This document shows positions 1 through 6,262 of a stretch of DNA of 12,027 nt, piece by piece. Each line of letters begins with the position of its first letter. The stretch's first letter is position 1. Origin of the DNA: Nitrospirota bacterium (GTDB lineage Bacteria; Nitrospirota; Nitrospiria; Nitrospirales; Nitrospiraceae); NCBI GenBank assembly GCA_004296865.1, contig SCVQ01000416.1, positions 1 to 12,027 on the forward strand. The letters are read 5' to 3'. Below the pieces are notes generated by a model. That model saw only the letters and a list, made by a program, of their open reading frames with translations. It was not told the origin of the DNA and searched no databases. The position numbers were made by a program, and so were the translations under genes.

Positions 1-151
1 GAGGCGTTTGGTGCTCCGATGTTGCCGAACCGGCGCGGCCCGCTGCAGGCGGGTGGCGAGCACTGTTCGAAGCCTCGTTCGAGCGCAGCTCAGGACGAGG
101 CAAGTTGCGCAGCCAAGCAGAGGCGAGGCTTACAGCGGACCAAAACGCCTC
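1..151. repeat. Candidate inverted-repeat (MITE-like or palindromic) intergenic element
   Basis: This gene-free stretch has nested inverted repeats. The first 12 bases (GAGGCGTTTGGT) return in inverted orientation at 139-151 (ACCAAAACGCCTC), differing by one T, and similarity continues weakly inward. Inside lies a hairpin: GCCTCGT at 72-78 pairs with ACGAGGC at 95-101, and GAGC 81-84 pairs with GCTC 88-91 around a GCA loop. AGCCTCG at 71-77 could instead pair with CGAGGCT at 124-130. The pattern fits a small palindromic repeat family or a MITE whose left end is at the window edge. It could also be a folded 3' untranslated region of the minus-strand synthase. No convincing ORF is seen here, and copy number in the genome is unknown. 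Confidence 0.35.
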
Positions 152-179
152 TGGCCATGAGCGAAAGCAACCTAGCCCT

Positions 180-1235
180 TCAACAAGCTCCCAGTTGTTT
201 CCGCAATCGGCCCCAGAGGGCGGTACCCACGTAGCCGCAGCCGCCGGTCAGGGTCGTCAGCGCCATGACCCGGTAGACATGTCCTTTCGAAATCTTCAGG
301 GCCGCTGAGGGGTCCAGCCAATCTGGCGAGGACGTCAGGCGCTGGAGCGTGGCGCCGGCAAACAAAATCGGCCACATGCAGGCGAGGCGCAGCCGAACCT
401 CCCACCGTGGGATGGCCATCGTATAGAGCCAACCCTGATCGAGATGGTCCAGCGCCATCCGCACCAGCTTGTCGAGCACGGGCCTGACCCGCTGGAGATG
501 GGCCTTGTTCAGCAGATCCTGCGGCGTCAGTCCGGCTTCCTTCAGAAGGGACGCGGGCACATAGCAGCGCCCCCGTTGCAGGTCGCGGGCAAGATCTTTC
601 AGGATGTTGGTGAGCTGGAGCCCCTTGCCGAACCTCACGCCGACCGCCGCCATCTCTGCCCGGTTCCAGCCGGCAAGGGCCGGTCGATGGGCACAGGTCA
701 TAGCGGTCCAAAACTCCCCGACGCAGCCGGCCACGTAATAGGTGTAGCGATCCAACTCGTCCATCGTGGGGAGCGCCGCGAGTTCCTGCGCCGTCTGACC
801 AGGAAACACCGTCAGGTCCATCTCCATCCCCTTGGTCAGAGTCCCCATCAGCGTTCTGATGCGCTCACGATCCTCGGCCACAAAGTCTAGGTAAAGGCGG
901 AAACAATCTTCCAACCGCTCCAGGAGCGTCCGCTCGGCGCTGGCCGTCTGGCACGGAGCCAGCGCGGTTTGGATGGCGCGCACCTCTCCCCAGTCCACAG
1001 GCTCTCCGGCAAACTGCTTCTTGAATCGCTTGAGCAACAGGAGCCGGCTGCCACGGTCGATCAGGTCCGTGTCTGCGATCGTATCGGCGGCTCGCGCAAA
1101 GAGATAGGCCAACCCGATCGGCGCTCGAACCGAACACGGCAGCACGTTCAAGGTGAGATAGAACGAGCGGGAAACCCGTTTGAGCAGATCGTTCAGCAGC
1201 GGGTGGCCGGGGGTGGGGGTGAGCGCAGGTGCCAC
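180..1235 (-). CDS. Squalene/phytoene synthase family protein (probable farnesyl-diphosphate farnesyltransferase)
   Basis: The 351-residue product has the trans-isoprenyl head-to-head synthase fold. Both Asp-rich motifs that bind Mg-diphosphate are visible: DTIAD at residues 51-55, and NILKDLARD at 210-218 followed by GRCYVP. The YYVAGCVGEFW segment near 166-176 is also typical of the family. Such enzymes join two farnesyl diphosphates to squalene, or two geranylgeranyl diphosphates to phytoene. The GMEMDL segment and overall look favour the squalene type, feeding hopanoids, but substrate cannot be settled by eye. A moderately hydrophobic stretch at 321-341 may touch the membrane. I chose GTG at 1235 because it overlaps the upstream stop as TAGTG and has GGAAG 7 nt before it. 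A TTG at 1307 would extend the gene inside the cupredoxin gene and is less likely. Confidence 0.85.
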   Translation of the reverse strand: MAPALTPTPGHPLLNDLLKRVSRSFYLTLNVLPCSVRAPIGLAYLFARAADTIADTDLIDRGSRLLLLKRFKKQFAGEPVDWGEVRAIQTALAPCQTASAERTLLERLEDCFRLYLDFVAEDRERIRTLMGTLTKGMEMDLTVFPGQTAQELAALPTMDELDRYTYYVAGCVGEFWTAMTCAHRPALAGWNRAEMAAVGVRFGKGLQLTNILKDLARDLQRGRCYVPASLLKEAGLTPQDLLNKAHLQRVRPVLDKLVRMALDHLDQGWLYTMAIPRWEVRLRLACMWPILFAGATLQRLTSSPDWLDPSAALKISKGHVYRVMALTTLTGGCGYVGTALWGRLRKQLGAC

Positions 1236-1669
1236 TACCGGACTTCCAAGCGACCTTCCATGCCCTTCTCCCGATGACTCTGGAAAAAGAGCAGCTTCTT
1301 GTCGCAATAGAAGGTGAACGTGCCGGCCTGCGTCGGCGTTACACGGACCGTAACGCTCTTGCCGGCCCCGACATCCTGTTCCACGGCCAGCCCGGCCGCC
1401 GGGTCGTTCAGGACAAAATTGTGCGGCGTGATCATCGTGACGCTGGTGAGGGTCAGTTCAAGCGGCTTCCCAGCTTGGACGATGACATGGTTCGGTCGAT
1501 ACGAATAACTGTCCAATGTCAGGGTGATGCGTTGCACGCCATCCGCACCGATGGCCGCCTCCACGGGACCGTCTGCGAAAACCGGACCTGCTATGCCGAT
1601 CAACAAGGCCGGCAGCCACCAGACAACCCGGAACGGAAAGATGAAAAGAGAGGACGCGACGCTGTGCAC
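1235..1669 (-). CDS. Secreted cupredoxin-like copper protein
   Basis: This 144-residue protein has a Sec signal peptide with a hydrophobic core at about residues 15-29 and a likely cut after VFA (residue 32). A single cupredoxin domain follows. The four residues expected for a type-1 copper site are present in order: H83 (TPHNF), C122 (FYCDKK), H132 (SHREK) and M137 (KGMEG). The Cys-to-His gap is 10 residues, longer than in plastocyanin or azurin, so the metal loop is unusual. It probably works in the periplasm as an electron carrier or copper binder; its partner is unknown. Start GTG 1669 has GAAGG 6 nt upstream. GTG 1675 abuts that SD, and TTG 1705 would put 12 extra residues before the signal peptide. 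The stop overlaps the synthase start, so the two are probably co-translated. Confidence 0.8.
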   Translation of the reverse strand: MHSVASSLFIFPFRVVWWLPALLIGIAGPVFADGPVEAAIGADGVQRITLTLDSYSYRPNHVIVQAGKPLELTLTSVTMITPHNFVLNDPAAGLAVEQDVGAGKSVTVRVTPTQAGTFTFYCDKKLLFFQSHREKGMEGRLEVR

Positions 1670-1825
1670 GTTCACCCTTCTAGCAGAAGCGGCGCAACCC
1701 GTCAATTGAACAGCCGAGCAACGACACAGCCCCCGCCGCCTTGACGTCCCACAAAACAGGATTACCTATGCCAGCACCTGCCCAGGGAACTGAAGCGAGA
1801 GATACATTTTTTGTCCCAAGGGCTG

Positions 1826-1831
1826 TATAAT
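1826..1831 (+). promoter_or_regulatory. Candidate -10 box of the htpX promoter
   Basis: A perfect TATAAT lies 74 nt before the htpX ATG in the htpX/cupredoxin divergent spacer (1670-1905). No good -35 is seen at 16-18 nt upstream, so it may need an activator or be read weakly. No clear promoter for the leftward cupredoxin gene was found in the same spacer. Confidence 0.45.
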
Positions 1832-1853
1832 GTAGGTCGTTGTGTCCGACTGC

Positions 1854-1870
1854 CCGGCGAGTCTCGCCGG
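1854..1870 (+). promoter_or_regulatory. htpX: Hairpin in the htpX 5' leader
   Basis: CCGGCGA (1854-1860) pairs perfectly with TCGCCGG (1864-1870) around a GTC triloop, between the -10 box and the ribosome binding site (AAGGAGG, about 1893-1899). It could stabilise the leader mRNA. It does not cover the Shine-Dalgarno sequence, so direct translation control is not shown. There is no U-tract, so it is not a terminator. Confidence 0.35.
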
Positions 1871-1905
1871 TGTCGCATTTACTGTGACTGTGAAGGAGGC
1901 CTTCG

Positions 1906-2790
1906 ATGAAGTGGCTTAAAGGTATGGGGTTGCTGCTGATCGCCAACGTGCTGATCTTCGTGACCCTGTCGATCACGTTCCAGGTGATGGTCAATGTCGT
2001 ACTCCCCGCTTTCGGGATCGACGTACGCGATGCGGTCAACCAGCAGGATTTGTTATGGGCGTTCATCATCGGGTTCGGCGGCGCCTTTCTCAGTCTCGCC
2101 TTTTCAAAACAGATGGCCAGGGCCATGCTGGAGTGCCGCCAAGTCGTCCAGCCGCGTTCCCATGAGGAACAGGTGATCTACGGGGCGGTGCAGGAAATCG
2201 CCCAGCGCCTGCGCATCCAGATGCCGGAGGTGTGGGTCTATGAAGGCCAGGATCCGAACGCCTTCGCCACAGGACCGAGCAAGAACAACTCCATGGTGGC
2301 GGTCTCCACGGGCCTGCTCAGCCACTTGAACGAACAGGAAGTGAAGGCCGTGTTGGCCCACGAAATGGGCCACGTCTACAACGGCGACATGTTCACGACC
2401 ACGGTCTTGGCCGGCTTGATGAACACCTTCGTCTATTTCATCAGCCGCTGGGTCTATCGGAACCTGGCCGAGCGCAACGAGATGCTGGCCTTTGGGGTGT
2501 ACATGTTCCTCCAGATCTTCCTCTCGTTTCTGGCCATGATCCCGATCAGCTGGTTCTCCCGCCGCCGGGAGTTTGCCGCCGATGCCTTCTCCGCCAAGGT
2601 GTACGGACGGGACGCCATGATCTCGGCCCTCCAGGCGATCGACCGCTGGGTCAATCGCGCGCAGATCGAGTACGGCACCCAGGATGCCTTGGCCACGATG
2701 AAAATCTCCGGCAAGTCGACCGGGTTCATGCACCTGTTCGCCACGCACCCCCCCATTGAGGCACGGGTGGCGGCACTGCGACAACTGTAA
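1906..2790 (+). CDS. htpX: HtpX, membrane zinc metalloprotease (peptidase M48B)
   Basis: HtpX is an inner-membrane quality-control protease that degrades misfolded membrane proteins. The 294-residue length is normal for the family. The catalytic HEMGH zinc motif is at residues 152-156. The third zinc ligand is probably E222 in the RRREFAADAFSA segment, which matches the family pattern. Two N-terminal membrane helices (about 6-33 and 48-66) precede the catalytic domain, and two more hydrophobic segments lie at about 162-183 and 194-217. The family HPPIEARVAAL signature is at the C-terminus. ATG 1906 has a strong AAGGAGG 6 nt upstream. It stands alone with its own promoter and terminator. In other bacteria htpX is often envelope- or heat-stress controlled; no such operator is evident here. 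Confidence 0.95.
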   Translation: MKWLKGMGLLLIANVLIFVTLSITFQVMVNVVLPAFGIDVRDAVNQQDLLWAFIIGFGGAFLSLAFSKQMARAMLECRQVVQPRSHEEQVIYGAVQEIAQRLRIQMPEVWVYEGQDPNAFATGPSKNNSMVAVSTGLLSHLNEQEVKAVLAHEMGHVYNGDMFTTTVLAGLMNTFVYFISRWVYRNLAERNEMLAFGVYMFLQIFLSFLAMIPISWFSRRREFAADAFSAKVYGRDAMISALQAIDRWVNRAQIEYGTQDALATMKISGKSTGFMHLFATHPPIEARVAALRQL

Positions 2791-2826
2791 ACGCCGAGAT
2801 TGCAGATTGGTTGGAATTGGTGTGAC

Positions 2827-2858
2827 CCTAGCCGCCGACTGGGCGGCTAGGTTTTTTT
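2827..2858 (+). terminator. Rho-independent terminator of htpX
   Basis: CCTAGCCGCC (2827-2836), loop GACTG, then GGCGGCTAGG (2842-2851) form a perfect 10-bp GC-rich stem followed by seven T (2852-2858). The right arm and T-tract also encode, on the other strand, the last Lys-Lys-Thr-stop of the convergent gene. In the minus direction the stem has no T-run after it, so efficient termination is expected only for htpX. Confidence 0.9.
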
Positions 2859-3119
2859 GACGAAGCTGATGGAGTCCCGATACTGCTGGATTGCTGCCGC
2901 GAGCGCCTTGCCGCCGAGCGGAATGTTCGCGTCGAGCGTCGTTTCGATCTCCTCGTCATCGATCACGACTTCGTACCGGTCCTGCACCCTGGTCAGGATG
3001 GCCCCTGGACCGGCGTCCCGCGGCAGGAAGATCTCCTTCCAGACTTCCTTTTCCACAAGACACACGTCTTTGAAACGCTCATAGAGGAGCGCAAGCTTTT
3101 CCGGATCCGTCACCTTCAT
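2847..3119 (-). CDS. Small conserved-looking hypothetical protein
   Basis: I do not recognise this 90-residue protein. It has no signal peptide or membrane segment and looks soluble and cytoplasmic. It is rich in acidic and basic residues (VVIDDEEIETTLDANIPLGGKAL in two parts at about 51-73), and its C-terminus is compatible with a helix. One Cys (C20) is present. The start at ATG 3119 has GGGGGA about 5 nt upstream; ATG 3134 would add five residues but has no SD. It is the last gene of a leftward group after the FmdB-like and secreted hypothetical genes (51-nt gap). Its stop codon lies within the htpX terminator stem. Function is unknown. Confidence 0.7.
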   Translation of the reverse strand: MKVTDPEKLALLYERFKDVCLVEKEVWKEIFLPRDAGPGAILTRVQDRYEVVIDDEEIETTLDANIPLGGKALAAAIQQYRDSISFVKKT

Positions 3120-3170
3120 CGTGTCCCCCGGCATTCAGCCATCAGCCATTTTCCATCATCTCTTCACGGT

Positions 3171-3446
3171 TCAGTGTTCATGCCCACAGGAGCCTTCCCC
3201 GCCTGAACCACCCGCCATGCCGGAAGGCGCCGGCAGGCCCGTAATATTGAGCGGGGTCGGATCGGGGGAAGACGCCCCGACCGATCCGGAGCGGGCCGCA
3301 AAGGCAGACATCACCCGGCGGATCGGCGCGCCACAATCCCGGCAGGAGGTGAGGGCTTGGTCCGTCACAAACTGGAGATACTCTTTTCGTCTGGAACAGG
3401 AAGGCTTTCCCTGACATTGTTCGGCAACATATTCATAGATCGGCAT
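3171..3446 (-). CDS. FmdB-family zinc-ribbon protein, non-canonical
   Basis: The 91-residue product begins MPIYEY, the hallmark of the FmdB/CxxC-CxxC regulatory-protein family, and has the second knuckle SCRDCGAPIRR (C35, C38). The first knuckle is altered. The usual Cys at residue 8 is Ala, only C11 remains, and the next Cys is C17. The likely set is therefore C11-x5-C17 and C35-x2-C38. A Gly/Ser/Pro-rich tail ends in CGHEH, which could supply further metal ligands. The family's role is poorly defined; zinc binding is inferred. The start at ATG 3446 is fixed by the MPIYEY motif although its SD is weak (AAAGAAA). An upstream in-frame extension exists but lacks similarity. It sits 64 nt after the secreted hypothetical gene, probably in one transcript. 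Confidence 0.8.
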   Translation of the reverse strand: MPIYEYVAEQCQGKPSCSRRKEYLQFVTDQALTSCRDCGAPIRRVMSAFAARSGSVGASSPDPTPLNITGLPAPSGMAGGSGGEGSCGHEH

Positions 3447-3510
3447 GGACGTTTCTTTTGACTTCCAGAGCTGCCAAGAACGGAAATCCCGACAGGCTCC
3501 CGGGGGGGCC

Positions 3511-4164
3511 TCACTTCGAAACGGCGGCATCGGCGGGCGCCGGCTGCTCCACGATCTTGAAGCGCATCGTCCCGACTTGGTTCACCGCGTGGAATGCCTG
3601 CTGCCCTTCGGGACTAATGTAAATCTTGACCACATAATTACCCGTTGCCCAGCCCGCGGGAGGCTTGCGCAGTTCCAGAAACCCTTGCTTTTCATGCCAC
3701 GGGACGAACAAGGAGTCCTGCCCCACCGGGATCTCGGAGACCTTGCCCTGCTCATCCTCCCGATACCAACGGGCGCTGAACGTCGCGGGGTCCTCCAAGG
3801 GGGGCACTTCAAATACGATATAGACCGCCGACGTGTCCGGCGTAAAAGCCGACGTCCCCGGCTCGACGGGTTTGATCCGCGGATCCTGCGTATACCAGCC
3901 CGACCGACCGAAACTGTCCCACTCCACCTCATAGCCCTTCGCCATCACAATCCAGGTAAACAACGACTGAGGGCGATTTGCCTTCTGTTTGTCCAGCGAT
4001 GGGGTGGTGGTCGGATCGATCTCCGTCACCGCCTGCTCTTTTGGAGCCAACAGTTCACGCGCCGACGCCTTGGAGAAAACCGGTACGGCGCAAACCAACA
4101 AGAGCACCAATCCAGCGATGACCTGATCCCCTATGCCCCTCGCTCTATCGGTGCAGCGCTTCAT
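3511..4164 (-). CDS. Exported protein of unknown function, predicted beta-sandwich
   Basis: This 217-residue protein has a clear Sec signal peptide: a charged start, a hydrophobic core at about residues 15-30 and a likely cut after ASA near residue 36. The mature part is rich in alternating hydrophobic residues typical of beta-strands. It has a GNYVVKIYISPEG segment followed by VGTMRFKIVE, which resembles the last strands of Ig-like or DUF2914-like extracellular domains. I cannot assign a family with confidence. No Cys remains in the mature protein and no catalytic motif stands out. ATG 4164 is preferred over ATG 4167 because GGAGGT then sits 6 nt upstream. It is the first gene of the leftward group with the FmdB-like protein and a small hypothetical. 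Confidence 0.75.
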   Translation of the reverse strand: MKRCTDRARGIGDQVIAGLVLLLVCAVPVFSKASARELLAPKEQAVTEIDPTTTPSLDKQKANRPQSLFTWIVMAKGYEVEWDSFGRSGWYTQDPRIKPVEPGTSAFTPDTSAVYIVFEVPPLEDPATFSARWYREDEQGKVSEIPVGQDSLFVPWHEKQGFLELRKPPAGWATGNYVVKIYISPEGQQAFHAVNQVGTMRFKIVEQPAPADAAVSK

Positions 4165-4289
4165 CATTGCACCTCCGCGCTCGGACGTTCATGGAACGGT
4201 TCCTCACCAACCCACGCCTTGTGTTAGCCTACTGCAGGGGAAAGCGGCAATGCAACTCTGCGCCATTTCTGCTGCATTTGGCGAGGCTT

Positions 4290-4298
4290 TGTTATAAT
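4290..4298 (+). promoter_or_regulatory. Extended -10 promoter of the MFS gene
   Basis: TGTTATAAT is a perfect TGn-TATAAT extended -10 element, with the hexamer at 4293-4298. The -35 region is poor, as is usual when the TGn element is present. Transcription would start about 7 nt after the hexamer, at or beside the A of the ATG at 4305, predicting a leaderless mRNA. Confidence 0.65.
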
Positions 4299-4304
4299 GG
4301 CCCT

Positions 4305-5768
4305 ATGCGAAACGACCCCGCCGTGCCAACCGCTCCTGAGACGGCGCCCCCCGGTCATAGACCCCGTCCGTTCGGCCACTCCCGCAGGACCGCCGGACCG
4401 GATGCCCGGCCGGATACGCCCCCGGAAGCGCGGGAGCGAAGCCAGCGCTTCGGAATCCGCGACGGCGCATTTCAGGCTGTGATGCAGGGCGGAGGCGAGA
4501 ACTACCTCTCGGCCTTTGCGGTCCTGCTGCACGCCTCAACCTTTCAGATCGGCCTCCTGTCGGCCCTCCCCCAGTTGGTCGGGACCTGGTCTCAGTTGCT
4601 CTCAGTCAAGGCGTTGAACCGCTACCACCATCGCAAAGCGATCATCCTGACGGGAGCCGCCGGCCAGAGCGCCTTGTGGCTTCCCCTCCTGTCGCTGCCT
4701 CTCCTCTATCCCGCTCAGGGCCCCTGGCTGCTGATCGCCTGTGCGGTCCTGTACTTTGCCATGGGCCATTTCACGATCCCGGCCTGGAACAGCCTCATCA
4801 CCGACCTGGTTGACCCCAACCGCCGCGGGGCCTACTTCGCGCATCGGACAAAAGTGATGGCAGTCACCGGTTTTGCTGCCCTGTGCATGGCCGGGCTCGT
4901 ACTCAATGGGGCGGAAACCTGGGAAGTCCCTTGGGCCGGGTTCGTGGCAATTTTCCTGGCCGCCGCCGTCGCCCGCGCGATCTCGACCCGATATCTGGCA
5001 CGCCTCGACGAAACGGCCGCCCCGACGACACGCGAGGCCGAGTTTCGCCTTGTCGAATTTCTACGTCACGAGCACAGCGCCAACCTGAAGCGCTTCCTTC
5101 TCTTCTCCGGCCTCATGCACGTCTGCGTGTTGATCGCCGGCCCGTACTTCGTCATCTACATGTTGCGGGACCTCCACTTCACCTACTTGCAGTACGCCGG
5201 CTGGTTGGCCACCGGCATCCTCGGCCAGTTCCTTACCCTCAACCAGTGGGGCCGGATCGGCGACCGTTTCGGCAACAAGAAGATCCTCACCGTCACCGGC
5301 CTGACCGTGCCCTTCCTGCCGATGCTCTACCTCGTCAGCACGAACTTCGCCTTCATCGTCGCCATCAATTTTCTGGGGGGCATCATCTGGGGCGGACTGG
5401 CACTCGGCCTGCAAAATTACGTCTTCGACACGGTGCGGGCGGAAGACCGGGCCAAGGGAATCGCCGTCTGGAACACCGTCAACGCAATGGGCTGGTTTGT
5501 GGGGGCGATGATCGGGGGATGGCTGGCCACCGTCGCGCCGTCCGAAGTCGCCTTGCCAGGCCTGACGCTGCACCTGGCCTCCAACCTGCCGGTGGTCTTT
5601 TTCATTTCTGGCGCGCTAAGGCTGGTCGTGTCGCTGAGCCTGCTCCGATCATTCGGCGAGAGCCGCCCCGTCGAGCCGATTTCCCACCGTGACCTGTTCT
5701 CCGAACTGCCCCTGATCAAGCCGCTGAACGACGTCTTCAGCGGCAGGCCAGGCCAGCAGGAGCCCTGA
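4305..5768 (+). CDS. Major facilitator superfamily (MFS) transporter
   Basis: This 487-residue integral membrane protein has about 11-12 hydrophobic segments from residue 68 to 450. The cytoplasmic loop after helix 8 carries the MFS motif-A-like NQWGRIGDRFGNKK (313-326), and a related DPNRRGAYFAHR segment is at 170-181. The first 48 residues form an unusual Pro/Arg-rich hydrophilic tail, probably cytoplasmic. The substrate cannot be told from sequence. The C-terminal tail is polar. ATG 4305 is chosen because an extended -10 box ends only 6 nt before it. No Shine-Dalgarno is present, and longer in-frame starts (ATG 4167) would run across the promoter and the divergent gene's ribosome binding site. 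It converges on the small lipoprotein gene with a 34-nt gap and no evident terminator. Confidence 0.88.
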   Translation: MRNDPAVPTAPETAPPGHRPRPFGHSRRTAGPDARPDTPPEARERSQRFGIRDGAFQAVMQGGGENYLSAFAVLLHASTFQIGLLSALPQLVGTWSQLLSVKALNRYHHRKAIILTGAAGQSALWLPLLSLPLLYPAQGPWLLIACAVLYFAMGHFTIPAWNSLITDLVDPNRRGAYFAHRTKVMAVTGFAALCMAGLVLNGAETWEVPWAGFVAIFLAAAVARAISTRYLARLDETAAPTTREAEFRLVEFLRHEHSANLKRFLLFSGLMHVCVLIAGPYFVIYMLRDLHFTYLQYAGWLATGILGQFLTLNQWGRIGDRFGNKKILTVTGLTVPFLPMLYLVSTNFAFIVAINFLGGIIWGGLALGLQNYVFDTVRAEDRAKGIAVWNTVNAMGWFVGAMIGGWLATVAPSEVALPGLTLHLASNLPVVFFISGALRLVVSLSLLRSFGESRPVEPISHRDLFSELPLIKPLNDVFSGRPGQQEP

Positions 5769-5802
5769 TGGTAGAACAACCGCGCGGCGCAGGAGGAGGG
5801 AC

Positions 5803-6033
5803 CTACCGCGTCGCCCCCTCGGCATCCTTGCCACGCTCCTGTTCTTCCTGCTTCACTCGCTCAAAGAACCGGTCTGAGTCGCTCCTGATTTCCTTTTGGC
5901 CAGGAGCAGGCTTCGGCTGGTCCGCGCATCCGGCCAGAAACAATCCGCCGACTACTATACTGACGCCAAGCACTGCCGTCACAGACTGTCCCCATCGAGC
6001 TATCCCATCTCCCACGAAATTCACCTTACGCAT
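5803..6033 (-). CDS. Small predicted lipoprotein
   Basis: This 76-residue protein has an N-terminal signal with hydrophobic core at about residues 18-34 and a lipobox FLAGC, with the acylated Cys at residue 36. Residue +2 is Ala, not Asp, which in enterobacterial rules means outer-membrane sorting. The 40-residue mature peptide is short and highly charged (SDSDRFFERVKQEEQERGKD), likely a helix, with no known domain. ATG 6033 has AGGAGGT about 4-5 nt upstream; the in-frame ATG 6096 would add 21 residues before the signal and is unlikely. Function is unknown. It is a single gene transcribed away from the NTF2-like operon. Confidence 0.75.
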   Translation of the reverse strand: MRKVNFVGDGIARWGQSVTAVLGVSIVVGGLFLAGCADQPKPAPGQKEIRSDSDRFFERVKQEEQERGKDAEGATR

Positions 6034-6171
6034 CCCCACCTCCTGCTGATGATTTTTCTGGTTCTGCAGTTTCTTCCAGCCGATTTCAATCCTCATCTGG
6101 AAGGTCCGTACTTGCCGCCGTTCACTCTATTCCGTTTGCCACGTGGATTCAATCCAAGGAGCCAAAATCGG

Positions 6172-6201
6172 TTGACAAGCGCTCCTCCCCCTGTGTACCA
6201 T
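6172..6201 (+). promoter_or_regulatory. Candidate sigma70-type promoter for the three-gene exported-protein set
   Basis: A perfect TTGACA (6172-6177) is followed after 18 nt by TACCAT (6196-6201, four of six matches to TATAAT). A second perfect TTGACA lies at 6205-6210 but has no good -10 at normal spacing. The leader to the TTG start at 6263 would be about 55 nt. Confidence 0.5.
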
Positions 6202-6215
6202 TTCTTGACACAGGG
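6189..6215. promoter_or_regulatory. Perfect 8-bp dyad over the promoter, candidate operator
   Basis: CCCTGTGT (6189-6196) and ACACAGGG (6208-6215) are exact reverse complements separated by 11 nt. The dyad covers the candidate -10 and the second TTGACA, the classic position for a repressor site. It could also fold as a hairpin in RNA started further upstream. The regulator is unknown. Confidence 0.45.
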
Positions 6216-6262
6216 CCTCCTTGTAGACACCCTATCGGGAACCGCCCATCGAAGGAGGCTCA

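Noticed and set aside
61..101. Possible tRNA suggested by a GTTCGA T-loop-like string
   Set aside because: No acceptor or anticodon arms fit around it; the pairing is better explained by the hairpin at 72-101.
1680..2126. Minus-strand 148-codon frame covering the htpX start
   Set aside because: It overlaps the N-terminus of htpX and its promoter; no start signal or protein features.
3445..4227. 260-codon plus-strand open frame opposite the exported hypothetical
   Set aside because: The minus-strand gene has a signal peptide and a GGAGGT site; the plus frame shows neither and spans two minus genes.
4883..5692. 269-codon second frame inside the MFS gene
   Set aside because: The product is Arg/Pro-rich, lacks domains and overlaps fully with a clear transporter.
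6205..6233. Second promoter from the TTGACA at 6205-6210
   Set aside because: No acceptable -10 hexamer is found at 16-18 nt; the -35-like string is partly explained by the dyad right arm.
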